Shown here: positions 18,423 to 26,574 of the stretch, piece by piece | Numbering within the stretch: position 1 is the stretch's first letter | Layout of the letters: each line of letters opens with the position of its first letter | Origin: Rothia sp. (in: high G+C Gram-positive bacteria) | GTDB lineage: Bacteria > Actinomycetota > Actinomycetes > Actinomycetales > Micrococcaceae | Length of the DNA: 64,000 bases | NCBI GenBank assembly: GCA_030524105.1 | Contig: JAUNHE010000007.1 | Span: forward strand, 1-64,000 | Reading direction: 5' to 3' | Notes under the pieces: generated by a model | Told to the model about the DNA's origin: nothing | The model's input: the letters and a program-made list of their open reading frames with translations, nothing else | The model's database searches: none | Made by a program: the position numbers and the translations under genes

Positions 18423-19064
18423 TTGACGGTCAGGTTGAGGGTGTTGGTGTTTTTGCTGTCTTTGGGTGTTTTTGTTTCTGGTTGTGGTGGGGGTCAGCGG
18501 GTGGAGGATTCTGATCGTTATATTAAGGCTTCTGTGCAGGAGGTTGTTGATGAGTGGATGTTGGCTCGTAATGGCACGATTGAGGCTAGTGGGGGTGGGC
18601 TTTTTTATTATGATTCGGAGGAGACTTCTGCTGTGGATGTAGCTAGTACTGATATTCGCTATGACCTTCCGGGGGAGGCATGTACTGCCGGCAAAGGTAA
18701 TGAATCGGCTTATATTTTTTTGAGTGTTGCTACGTCGGTGGTTGAGGCGCCTGGGACGGATCTTGATGCGGAGGTTGTTAAGGTTGCTGATTTTTGGAGG
18801 TCTCAGGGTTGGGGTGAGATTGGTCGTGGTGGGGAAGGTATTGGTGAGCGTCGTATTTTTGTGTATACGCCTTTGGGTACGCGGTTGACCTATGCGGTTG
18901 CTATGACGGATGGGCGTGTGATGAAGATTTTGCAGATGGAGTCCTTATGCGCCAGGGAATTCGATAATCTTTCTGCGAGTTATTTGGGTGATTTTGAGGA
19001 TCGGTTTTTGCCTTCGCCTAGCCCCTCGAGTGTTGAAAATATTTCGGCGGATTCTGAGGAATAA
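18423..19064 (+). CDS. small lipoprotein B of the hydrolase-associated family
   Basis: 213 aa. Signal peptide with lipobox FVSGC (Cys at about residue 21), then a domain sharing NGTIEASGG, a mid Cys (GEACTAG), the FWRSQGW motif and a C-terminal Cys (ESLC) with lipoproteins A and C. The C-terminus is acidic and Ser-rich. TTG start preceded by GAGGGGG at eight bases. It ends three bases before the hydrolase ATG, so the two are one operon. Codon use is strongly shifted to T/G endings (GTT, TTG, GGT), unlike the chromosome around it, which suggests horizontal acquisition. Confidence 0.82.
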   Translation: MTVRLRVLVFLLSLGVFVSGCGGGQRVEDSDRYIKASVQEVVDEWMLARNGTIEASGGGLFYYDSEETSAVDVASTDIRYDLPGEACTAGKGNESAYIFLSVATSVVEAPGTDLDAEVVKVADFWRSQGWGEIGRGGEGIGERRIFVYTPLGTRLTYAVAMTDGRVMKILQMESLCAREFDNLSASYLGDFEDRFLPSPSPSSVENISADSEE

Positions 19065-19067
19065 AAC

Positions 19068-21230
19068 ATGATTACTCGTCCTTCTGATTGGTCGCCCTTA
19101 ACCGGTGGAGATCCCTGCCCGGGAAACCCGGCCGCCTGGGATGCTGTCGTTTACTTTTGGGAACGACGTCAAAGTGATATCGAAAGTTACCAGCAAAAGC
19201 TCAGCCAGCATACTGTTATCGATGCTGATGGTAAAACCTTCGGTAGGTTAGAAACGGTATTTAGTGAGGGGGCAACGATGATTTCCTTGATCGCTACTGA
19301 ATATCGTAAGGCTAAAGAGAGTGCTCAGTCCTGGCGGGATCGACTGGATGACATGCAGTCTCGTGCTTCCAAAGCATACCGCAAAGCTAAAGCTGCAGAG
19401 GCAAGGTTAGATGAAGCCCAGCGAAAAATTGCTGGGCTTAAGGAAGAGGCGGCCAAGGATAAATCGTCGGATCCAATTATCGATCTTCGGCTGCACGGTA
19501 TATTCGGTAGCGGCGGTCTTGAAGGGGAAGCGGCTGATGCACAGGCTGACATTGATGCGGCCCAGAAGACGGTAGATGATATTCGGGATGAGTATTCTCG
19601 GGAGTCTGCTACTGCTATTGGTGAGTATAGGTTGGCGTCGGTACAGGGAATCTATCAGAGCACCCCACGAGGCAATCCTTTTAGTAAGCCTATGGAAATA
19701 GCGGGTTCACTAGGAATAGAAACCGCTGAGTATCTAACGTTGTTAGAATCTCAAGCCGGCCAGAGCCCGGCAGCGCTAAAGAAATATCTGGATGCCCTGA
19801 GCGATCTAGAACCTGCTGACCTAAACGAATACTTTGTGACTCACCCTGATGCGGCAAAATATCCGCTTCAAGTCTCTGATGAGACGGTTGCTAACGCTGT
19901 AGTGGTCAAAGAATGGTGGGCTAGTCTTGATAAAGACCGGGCTGCTGCTTTGATTGATGCTGCGCCAGGGATAATCGGAAACCTCAATGGTATTCCCTAT
20001 AGAGATAGGGACAAAGCGAATCGATGGTTAGGGCAAAAAATAGCTGCCGATCCAAATACAGATCCAGACACTTTAGCCATGATCGAAAGCCTTTTTAAAG
20101 CAGCCACTTCTCAACCAGATGAGCCGAGGCGCTATATAACTAGCTTAGATCTTTCTAATCTTAAAGAAGAGAACGAAGATAACTATAGCTACAACAATGT
20201 ACTTGCTTCTATATCTCTGGGATCGTTGGATGATGCGGATAAGGTTTCCATCGTTGTTCCTGGTATGGCTAATAATGTTTCAAACTTAGAAGAGCTCACC
20301 CGAGCTGGAATGAATATATACAAAGAACAAGAAAATGCCCACAAAATCCATGGTGAATCTAACCAGCAGATTGCCGTGAACCTGTGGGTTGGATACGAAT
20401 CTCCGCCCGAATTAGGAGCTCAAATCCAACATCTAGATAAGCTGGTTACCGGTATGAATCTGTCCCGTAGGGGTGGGCAGAAACTTGCGGATTACATCGA
20501 TGGCCTGAACGTCACAAAATCTACTTCCCCAGAAAATAGCCGCGTATGCGCTGCACCGGATAGGTTCAACGATCCTTTTATCTCAGTTATAGCCCATTCT
20601 TACGGAACTACTACTGTTGGTGAAGCAATGAAAGTTGCTGAAACCAGGGTTAATAACGTTGTTTTATACGGTTCCGCAGGTATCGGGACAGGTTCTGTTG
20701 TCAATTCTAATCGGGGTGCTGGCTGGAAAGTCGATCGGAATCAGGAAGGTAAGCAGCAAATTTTCTATACGGATTCCCTAGAAGATTGGACAGCGCCGGG
20801 CGGGTACATCCCCGGATGGCTTCGTCATAGTATTAGCCCGAAGGGTGCTCAGGAGCCTCGTGTTACCCCTGAATTTATGGCTGATGCGCAACGTTTTCAA
20901 TCCACAGAAGGTATTAGCGCCGACGGTCACTATTACGAAGATGTGGACACGCATTCTTTTGAGGGTCAATCGAATGAACAAGGTTTTGTACATGCTGATA
21001 CCACGAGTCTTGTCTACGGGGCACGAGCCTCAATGGGATACTCCGAAGACCTCCAGAAGAAGTTCTATCAGCCCTGGTACTTTGAGTGGGATATCAGGGG
21101 ATGCCCCGTCTTAAAACACGTAACTGCCAATGATTTAGAGAACGGAAAAGTTCCCGCAGATTTAATGGAGAAAATCAAAGCATCACAAGATATTGCGCAA
21201 TCAGATTTAATCAAGGTAGAAATTAATTAA
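19068..21230 (+). CDS. putative T7SS-secreted alpha/beta hydrolase (DUF1023)
   Basis: 720 aa, no classical signal peptide. The N-terminus RPSDWSPLTGGDPCPG matches the short putative T7SS signal of actinobacterial secreted toxins and enzymes. Helical coiled coil about 70-190. The DUF1023 linker motif WWASLDKDRAAALIDAAPG and GNLNGIPYRDRDKANR spans about 280-320. The hydrolase core about 385-635 has nucleophile Ser511 (AHSYG, with Ala where most relatives have Gly), likely acid Asp569 and His621 or His629. Substrate is unknown; lipids or esters in wall or competitor envelopes are possible. Lipoprotein genes lie 3 bases before and 14 bases after. Export by the type VII-like locus at 28.4-37.4 kb is inferred. 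Confidence 0.82.
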   Translation: MITRPSDWSPLTGGDPCPGNPAAWDAVVYFWERRQSDIESYQQKLSQHTVIDADGKTFGRLETVFSEGATMISLIATEYRKAKESAQSWRDRLDDMQSRASKAYRKAKAAEARLDEAQRKIAGLKEEAAKDKSSDPIIDLRLHGIFGSGGLEGEAADAQADIDAAQKTVDDIRDEYSRESATAIGEYRLASVQGIYQSTPRGNPFSKPMEIAGSLGIETAEYLTLLESQAGQSPAALKKYLDALSDLEPADLNEYFVTHPDAAKYPLQVSDETVANAVVVKEWWASLDKDRAAALIDAAPGIIGNLNGIPYRDRDKANRWLGQKIAADPNTDPDTLAMIESLFKAATSQPDEPRRYITSLDLSNLKEENEDNYSYNNVLASISLGSLDDADKVSIVVPGMANNVSNLEELTRAGMNIYKEQENAHKIHGESNQQIAVNLWVGYESPPELGAQIQHLDKLVTGMNLSRRGGQKLADYIDGLNVTKSTSPENSRVCAAPDRFNDPFISVIAHSYGTTTVGEAMKVAETRVNNVVLYGSAGIGTGSVVNSNRGAGWKVDRNQEGKQQIFYTDSLEDWTAPGGYIPGWLRHSISPKGAQEPRVTPEFMADAQRFQSTEGISADGHYYEDVDTHSFEGQSNEQGFVHADTTSLVYGARASMGYSEDLQKKFYQPWYFEWDIRGCPVLKHVTANDLENGKVPADLMEKIKASQDIAQSDLIKVEIN

Positions 21231-21244
21231 GGTAGGAATAGTCA

Positions 21245-21814
21245 GTGAAAAGGAATCTATCCTTTTTGAATATAGCAGTGCTGGGGCTGGTTAGTACGAG
21301 TTTATTATCAGGATGTAGTGACCTCGGGATCGATAAAATCTCGAGCTCTGCTAGTAGTTCAACAGCAACTGGTAGTGAGATGGAACAGGAGTTTCGGGAT
21401 ATTACTAAAGGCACCATCGAGGCTGCTGGTACCGATCCGTCAACTTTTCGCTTCGGCGATAATTCCAGTTTTTCCCTGGAAAAGTTTGATGCGATGGAGC
21501 CGGTAGGGTATTGCGGTCAAGATGATGCAGGTGAAGATCAGGGTAGCTACGGGGTAATGCTTGAAAATGACGTAAAGTACTCTGCATCGGAATATGAGAA
21601 AAAGACAGACGCAGTATGGAGCTACTGGGAATCTTTAGGATTAGAACCTAGTAACTTTGGTTCAGAAGGTAGCGCACGAACTATTAAGGTTCAGACTGCT
21701 TTAGGTGGGAGAGTAACATACCTGGCTTCTGCCAACGGTGAGTATATTACCGTTGATTCTGCCTGCTCAGTCAAAAACACTGTACCTAATCATGGAGAAT
21801 GGTGGCAAAACTAA
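21245..21814 (+). CDS. small lipoprotein C of the hydrolase-associated family
   Basis: 189 aa. Signal peptide with lipobox LLSGC (Cys at about residue 24), a Ser-rich spacer, then the family domain with IEAAG, a mid Cys (GYCGQ), VWSYWESLGLE, TALGGRVTY and a C-terminal Cys (DSAC). GTG start with a purine-rich AGGTAGGAA upstream. It follows the intact hydrolase by 14 bases in one transcription unit, and is clearly a paralogue of lipoproteins A and B. The protein would sit on the outer face of the membrane. A protective or chaperone role toward the hydrolase is inference. Confidence 0.82.
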   Translation: MKRNLSFLNIAVLGLVSTSLLSGCSDLGIDKISSSASSSTATGSEMEQEFRDITKGTIEAAGTDPSTFRFGDNSSFSLEKFDAMEPVGYCGQDDAGEDQGSYGVMLENDVKYSASEYEKKTDAVWSYWESLGLEPSNFGSEGSARTIKVQTALGGRVTYLASANGEYITVDSACSVKNTVPNHGEWWQN

Positions 21815-21906
21815 TACCGGCACCGGTGGTGTTGTGATCTAGCACTGGCCTTTAATTCTATTTACAAAACCTAGAACTTTATAGCAGCCTCCTCGGATAT
21901 TTTTAG

Positions 21907-22101
21907 CTGAGGGGCTGGGCTCTAGAATGCAGTGCCTTACCGGGACAGCTGAGCATTGTTTTTTATGAGGGATTTCTGTGGCGGATCAGAGAGGTCTCTG
22001 CTGCCGATCCCGGCCAGCTAGAACTAGACCTGGAGTCTGAAGACACCCTCTTTTTTAACATGATGATTCATTACCTGTGGAGCCGGTACATCCGTGACTG
22101 A
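21907..22101 (+). pseudogene. possible C-terminal gene remnant
   Basis: An open stretch of 64 codons without a start codon reads like real protein (PGQLSIVFYEGFLWRIREVS, then a charged segment and MMIHYLWSRYIRD before TGA). It lies in the otherwise empty interval between lipoprotein C and the convergent gene at 22131. I read it as the tail of a gene whose front was lost. No family is recognised and it could be chance. Confidence 0.3.
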
Positions 22102-22130
22102 AGCGGATGCGCCAGCTAGCCCTAGCCCGG

Positions 22131-22598
22131 TTAAAACCTTAACCCCCGTCTTCCATCGGGGCCAGGCACCAGAAAAGACCCGTGCTCAGTCTGCTGGTTA
22201 GTCTCTTTAAAAGGGTCCCGGTCCGCCGGCAGATCGGCCGGGCTTTCCTGGACGGTCCTGGCCTGGTTCAGGGAAGCTGCCTCGGAAGATACCTGCCCCT
22301 GCTGCTGCCGCTCAGATCCGGCAAGATCAGCCTGCCGGTGCTTCTTCTCTGCCCCAGCCCGTATTAACCAGGCCAGCGGCCCAAAGATAGGAAGGCACAG
22401 AGCCAGCAGCAGCCAGCCCACTTTCTGAACCTCATTAAAATAGGGGTTACGGTAAATAGTAAAAATACAGTACAAAACCAAGCCGGTGGCACAGCCCAAG
22501 AGCAGCAGGAGCAGCCAGGCTAAAAAATCAGTCGTTTGCTCCGTAGCCTGAACAGCTCCAAGAACAAAACCGGGTGAAGTGGCAATAGCAAGGCACAT
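22131..22598 (-). CDS. PLDc_N-domain membrane protein
   Basis: 155 aa with two membrane helices (about 24-47 and 60-81). The second has the PLDc_N consensus NEVQKVGWLLLALCLPIFGPLAWLI, found at the N-terminus of cardiolipin synthases and, alone, in many small actinobacterial membrane proteins. The C-terminal half is hydrophilic and Gln/Glu-rich, probably disordered. There is no HKD catalytic motif, so it is not a phospholipase itself. It follows the nucleotidase gene on the same strand with 39 bases between. Confidence 0.75.
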   Translation of the reverse strand: MCLAIATSPGFVLGAVQATEQTTDFLAWLLLLLLGCATGLVLYCIFTIYRNPYFNEVQKVGWLLLALCLPIFGPLAWLIRAGAEKKHRQADLAGSERQQQGQVSSEAASLNQARTVQESPADLPADRDPFKETNQQTEHGSFLVPGPDGRRGLRF

Positions 22599-22637
22599 AA
22601 AACCAGCTTACAGCCCTACCGGTAGGCGGCAGCCAGC

Positions 22638-24623
22638 TTAAGGAGCGGCGCCGGCAGAGGAAGCCAAAAACCTTGCCTTTAACCGCACTACAGTACCGGT
22701 TTTACCGCTGGTATCGGTCAGAAGAATCTCCTGCTCGCCAGCAGGAATACCCTTACCGCTTAAAGGAAGATTAACCACTGCAACACCCTGGTCCAGCTCA
22801 ACCTGGCCCAGCCTTATCCCGGCAACAGAAACCTCTAAGGAGGTAAGATCTGGAACCTCAAAACTGCGAGTCTGCAGATCGGTCAGAAGAAAATTAAGCA
22901 TGCCACCTAAGGAATAACTGGAGCTGACCTGCTCGGCTCGGACAGCTTGTTTTCCATAACGGGCAGAGACCTCACCCATGTTCTTTAGGTAGGCTATAAA
23001 AGCCTCTGAATCAACCAGGGCGGTATCCTGGTTATTCTTTCCTTCTGCCAGAGTTCTAAAATTATCTCCCCCTCCCAGTAAAAAGGAGGGCAGAGCAACC
23101 CTGAAGACATCCGAATCCTGAACCAGCTTGCCATTAACAAAAATCTGCTGGATATGCTGGCCTCGCTCATCGTATCCGGCAGCCCCAGTTTCCCCACGGT
23201 AGGTGTAGCTAACGTTCTCTGATAAACCTAATTGCAGGTAGGGTCTTGTAGCGGGCAAACCGTTGGCATCCTGCTGCCACTGCTCTTCTAAAACCTGCTT
23301 CAGCTGGGCACCGGTCAAGTCGGTTGTCCACAAGTTATTGGCAAAGGGGGCAACAGAAATAACATCACTCACTTTAAGACTGGTCGTGGCTGTCTGTAAT
23401 GAGCTACGCAAGCCGGAGGGAAACTCATCTCTGAGACCACCGGGGTTAACAATGCCAATATCTGCGGAGGTTCTACCGGTAGAGTTAGCGGCCCAAAGGT
23501 ACATATCTGCCAGCAGATGGCCCATGGTGGACTCTAGATCCCGCTGATCAAACCCACCCCGGTTATTAATCTGGCTTTCATCCCAACCGGTCGTAATTTT
23601 TCCCTTTAAAGAAGCCACCTCCTGACTGCCTTGCTCCTGGGCATAGTCCTCTGCAGCTGTCAAAATTTCCTGGGTTCTCTGCAGAAGGGGATCGGCTGCT
23701 ACCTCAGCAGGACTGGGCTGGGCTGCCCGGGGGCGTAAACTACTGCTGTAACTAAGAAGTTCATTATGCTGGTCCAGGGTGAGAGTTACCACACCCAGAT
23801 TATCTCCATAATTACCGGTTTGTAGCACAGGCCGAGTCTTACCCGGTTGCCCAGGCAAAGGGGTATCTAGCAGATACTCTTGGTGGGTATGGCCAGTAAA
23901 AATAACATCGACAGCAGGATCAGTGCCGCTGACGATAGGATCGCTATCCGGATGACTAGCATCCACACCTTCATGGTATTCAGCAATAATAAGGTCTGCC
24001 TCGCCATTGGCCCGATCGCCATCGCTCAGCTGCCGGGCATAGGTGTTAGTAGCCTGAACAGGATCTATAAAGTCAACCGAAGCCACTAAGGCCGGGTTAA
24101 TCATGCTGGGGGTATCTTGAGAGACTGTTCCGATAACAGCAACAGAGATTCCCTGCTTCGTTTCTAGGATGGTATAAGGCTCCATAGCCGGCTGGCCGCT
24201 TGCCCGGTCTATAACGTTAGCCGCTAGATAAGGAAAATTAGCCCGATCCTGCACCCTGGTTTGGAGGTCACGAAGGCCACGGTCAAACTCATGGTTGCCT
24301 ACCGCAGAGGCCTGCAAACCTAAGGCATTAAGGTAATCCAGGGTAGGGGTATCTTCCTGGACGCTGGAGACAAAGAGTGAGGCAGAAATATTATCCCCAG
24401 CAGAAAGAAAGAGGCTATCCGAACTTTGAGCCCGCTGGTCTTGAATTGTTTTTGCCAAGCCCATACCAATATCTGAGCTGATTCGGCCGTGAAAATCATT
24501 GATGTTAAGCAGCTCTAGGGTCTTGGTTTGCTGAGCAAAAGCCGGGCCCCAGCTAAGCGGGCTAGCGGCCAGACAAAAAACAAGAAAACAGGACAGAGCC
24601 CCACGGGTTATGCGTCGAGTCAA
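22638..24623 (-). CDS. secreted 5'-nucleotidase / 2',3'-cyclic phosphodiesterase
   Basis: 661-aa exported metallophosphoesterase. Metal motifs NINDFHGR, AVGNHEFDRG and GHTHQEY are present, followed by the C-terminal 5'-nucleotidase domain (NNRGGFDQRD, GGLRDEFPSG, GGGDNFRTL). It would release phosphate and nucleosides from extracellular nucleotides. I choose TTG 24623, since AAGGA lies seven bases upstream and the product then begins directly with a signal peptide (RRITRGALSCFLVFCLAA, cleavage after AFA). An ATG at 24674 adds 17 polar residues that would spoil the signal. A palindrome lies just upstream (24642-24657). Confidence 0.9.
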   Translation of the reverse strand: MTRRITRGALSCFLVFCLAASPLSWGPAFAQQTKTLELLNINDFHGRISSDIGMGLAKTIQDQRAQSSDSLFLSAGDNISASLFVSSVQEDTPTLDYLNALGLQASAVGNHEFDRGLRDLQTRVQDRANFPYLAANVIDRASGQPAMEPYTILETKQGISVAVIGTVSQDTPSMINPALVASVDFIDPVQATNTYARQLSDGDRANGEADLIIAEYHEGVDASHPDSDPIVSGTDPAVDVIFTGHTHQEYLLDTPLPGQPGKTRPVLQTGNYGDNLGVVTLTLDQHNELLSYSSSLRPRAAQPSPAEVAADPLLQRTQEILTAAEDYAQEQGSQEVASLKGKITTGWDESQINNRGGFDQRDLESTMGHLLADMYLWAANSTGRTSADIGIVNPGGLRDEFPSGLRSSLQTATTSLKVSDVISVAPFANNLWTTDLTGAQLKQVLEEQWQQDANGLPATRPYLQLGLSENVSYTYRGETGAAGYDERGQHIQQIFVNGKLVQDSDVFRVALPSFLLGGGDNFRTLAEGKNNQDTALVDSEAFIAYLKNMGEVSARYGKQAVRAEQVSSSYSLGGMLNFLLTDLQTRSFEVPDLTSLEVSVAGIRLGQVELDQGVAVVNLPLSGKGIPAGEQEILLTDTSGKTGTVVRLKARFLASSAGAAP

Positions 24624-24641
24624 GAGAAGATCCTTATCGGG

Positions 24642-24657
24642 TAAACATAAATGTTTA
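24642..24657. promoter_or_regulatory. palindromic operator candidate before the nucleotidase
   Basis: TAAACAT-AA-ATGTTTA is a perfect 7-2-7 inverted repeat, 19 bases before the preferred TTG start. It looks like a binding site for a dimeric regulator. The regulator is unknown; phosphate or nucleotide control would fit the gene. Confidence 0.45.
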
Positions 24658-24738
24658 TCATCTTGACGTAGCATAACCCGCAGGGCTAGCTCTTGTCTTA
24701 TAAATTAGGCCTTGTCCGACCAAAATTCACCGGGAATT

Positions 24739-26151
24739 TTAGTTCCTAGAATGGCGAGGCTGATACCGCTCGGACCAGTAGAGAAGCCCCAGTCCTGCAA
24801 CAAGCAGGGCTGCTGCTCCGCCAATGACCCAGGAGGAGAGACCGGTAGAGGCTAAGGACTTCTGGTCGGCAGCTGCAGCCTGTGCCTCGGGCATCTTGTC
24901 GTGATGATCAGGCAGGCTAACAGAGGTGTCGACCTCTGACTCATCGGTGGATTTTACGTCTTCATTCATTGCAGGAAGAATAACGTAATCCGGTGCCCCA
25001 GTGGAGGAATCTGCCGCCTGTGCTGGGTCTGCCGTGGGCTGCTGAACAGCGTCCTCTGCCCCAGTCGAATCGGAAGATTCGGAGCTGGATTCTTCCGTCG
25101 GTTTGATGATCATATTGGTGTCAGGGTCTACGGGAGCAGGTGCAATAGGAGGTAGGTCTGCTGGGTCAAGACTAGGAGCAGCATCGGTCGGTTCGGTAAC
25201 CGGCTGGTCAGTACTGGAATCACCATCGTCAGGTGCAGTGGTTTCGGTAGGCTGCTCGCTTGGGACTGACTCTGACGGGGTTTCACTCGGAGTGTCCTGC
25301 AGGTTCCAGTAGCGGAAGTAGTCTACAGAGATAGTCTGCCTATCGGCAGTCTCCCCGTTGGCCTTGCCCCAGTACTTATTACCGGCTTGTGCCGAGAAAA
25401 TAGTGTACATGCTTGTGCCGGAGCCAAAGCTTTCGGCGTAACCGGGCGTTGAAGAAGGTACCTGCATGTAGGCGACGCCGTTAAGGTAAAGAGTAATTCC
25501 CTCTGGAGTTTTGAGAGCCCCATAGGTTTGCCAGTCGTTACCTACCGTATTCCAGGCCTTAATGGATTTGCCGTTAGACTCAGGAGTGAAATGTACTGAG
25601 GAAGAGACCTTGCTATCGATGGTGAACTTTGGCTCGGTAGATTCTGGGGTGTCCGAACCGAAGGATTCGGCCATGTCTATTTCGCCGCCCTTGCCGTCAG
25701 TATTATTCAGCCAGGCCCCACCCCAGGTTCCCTGGGTATCGCTACCAGCGGTAGGAAGTTTAACCCGCATTTCCCAGTAGCCAAACTCCTGGTTCGTGGA
25801 GTCCATCTGTTCTACCCGGGCTGAGCCCCAGGTGCGGTGGACACCATCGCTAGTGGTGAGATTGGTTTGGTTGCGAACAATAGATAGATTGAGTGAGCCA
25901 TTGGAAACGTTTACGTTTTCGTCCTTGATGTAACCGTAGTCATTAGAGAGGTAGGTTTCGTCAAGAACGCGCCAGCGGCTGGTGTCTAGGCTTGATCCGT
26001 TGAATTCATCAACGATATCAGCGCAACCGTAGTAGGCATTGTAAACAGTCGAGCACTGTTGAGCTTCGGGATTGCCTTGAGCGCCTACCACTGTGATGGT
26101 GCCAGCACTCAGTAGCACCGAAGCAATGGCAATTGCCGATACTTTCTTCAT
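24739..26151 (-). CDS. LAxTG-anchored GH16 beta-glucanase
   Basis: 470 aa. Signal peptide (about 1-25), GH16 domain (about 40-300) with the catalytic motif GGEIDMAES (Glu157, Asp159, Glu162), then a long Pro/Thr/Glu-rich spacer. The C-terminus has LASTG (433-437), a membrane helix and a basic tail, a complete sorting signal of the LAxTG type used by class E sortases. The enzyme would cleave or remodel beta-1,3(-1,4)-glucans or related galactans at the cell surface. ATG 26151 is chosen for the signal peptide and a GGGGGA site upstream. Confidence 0.92.
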   Translation of the reverse strand: MKKVSAIAIASVLLSAGTITVVGAQGNPEAQQCSTVYNAYYGCADIVDEFNGSSLDTSRWRVLDETYLSNDYGYIKDENVNVSNGSLNLSIVRNQTNLTTSDGVHRTWGSARVEQMDSTNQEFGYWEMRVKLPTAGSDTQGTWGGAWLNNTDGKGGEIDMAESFGSDTPESTEPKFTIDSKVSSSVHFTPESNGKSIKAWNTVGNDWQTYGALKTPEGITLYLNGVAYMQVPSSTPGYAESFGSGTSMYTIFSAQAGNKYWGKANGETADRQTISVDYFRYWNLQDTPSETPSESVPSEQPTETTAPDDGDSSTDQPVTEPTDAAPSLDPADLPPIAPAPVDPDTNMIIKPTEESSSESSDSTGAEDAVQQPTADPAQAADSSTGAPDYVILPAMNEDVKSTDESEVDTSVSLPDHHDKMPEAQAAAADQKSLASTGLSSWVIGGAAALLVAGLGLLYWSERYQPRHSRN

Positions 26152-26271
26152 TAAGATATCCCCCGGTAATAAAGATTGTGTGTTCGATAGCCACCGTTCT
26201 GGTAGAGCAGACTTCTTGTGGTTCCGCCTACACGGGTAAATGGTGGTTAACTTTGCCCCACCCTCTAACAT

Positions 26272-26574
26272 ACGTGGCGTGAATCCTGCCCGCGACGTCT
26301 ACCTTGTAGCCATTTATGCGGCTTTAGTAGCTGCTTTAGGGGGCTATTACCCAGGGTTTGCCGGTCGTTTAAGAGGGTATAAGTACTAGTAAAATAAGGG
26401 TTTTAGCGCTTCCACCGGAAGGGTGAGCAAGCTTAAAGCCGGCTTATCTGTTTTAATCTGCCCTTAAGGGTCAGCCAGCAGCTATATTGGATCGTTTGAA
26501 GTACCCAAAGCCTGGTCTCTGCTAGCCAGCCCTAGGCTTTGGTTAGCCAACTATCCCCCAGCCCTAGTGTAGAC
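26272..26574. promoter_or_regulatory. divergent intergenic region GH16/GH25
   Basis: About 300 bases (420 between the chosen starts) without a supported gene. It must carry both promoters. TAAAAT near 26391 is an AT-rich -10-like element toward the right, but no confident -35 is seen. No RNA gene or repeat noticed. Confidence 0.35.

Noticed and set aside
15745-22130. Integrase-mediated island with att sites at tRNA-Leu
   Set aside because: I searched by eye for a second copy of the tRNA 3' end and for an integrase and found neither, so only a variable region is claimed.
22994-23547. Plus- and minus-strand frames inside the nucleotidase gene
   Set aside because: They overlap well-conserved motifs of the nucleotidase in its own frame.
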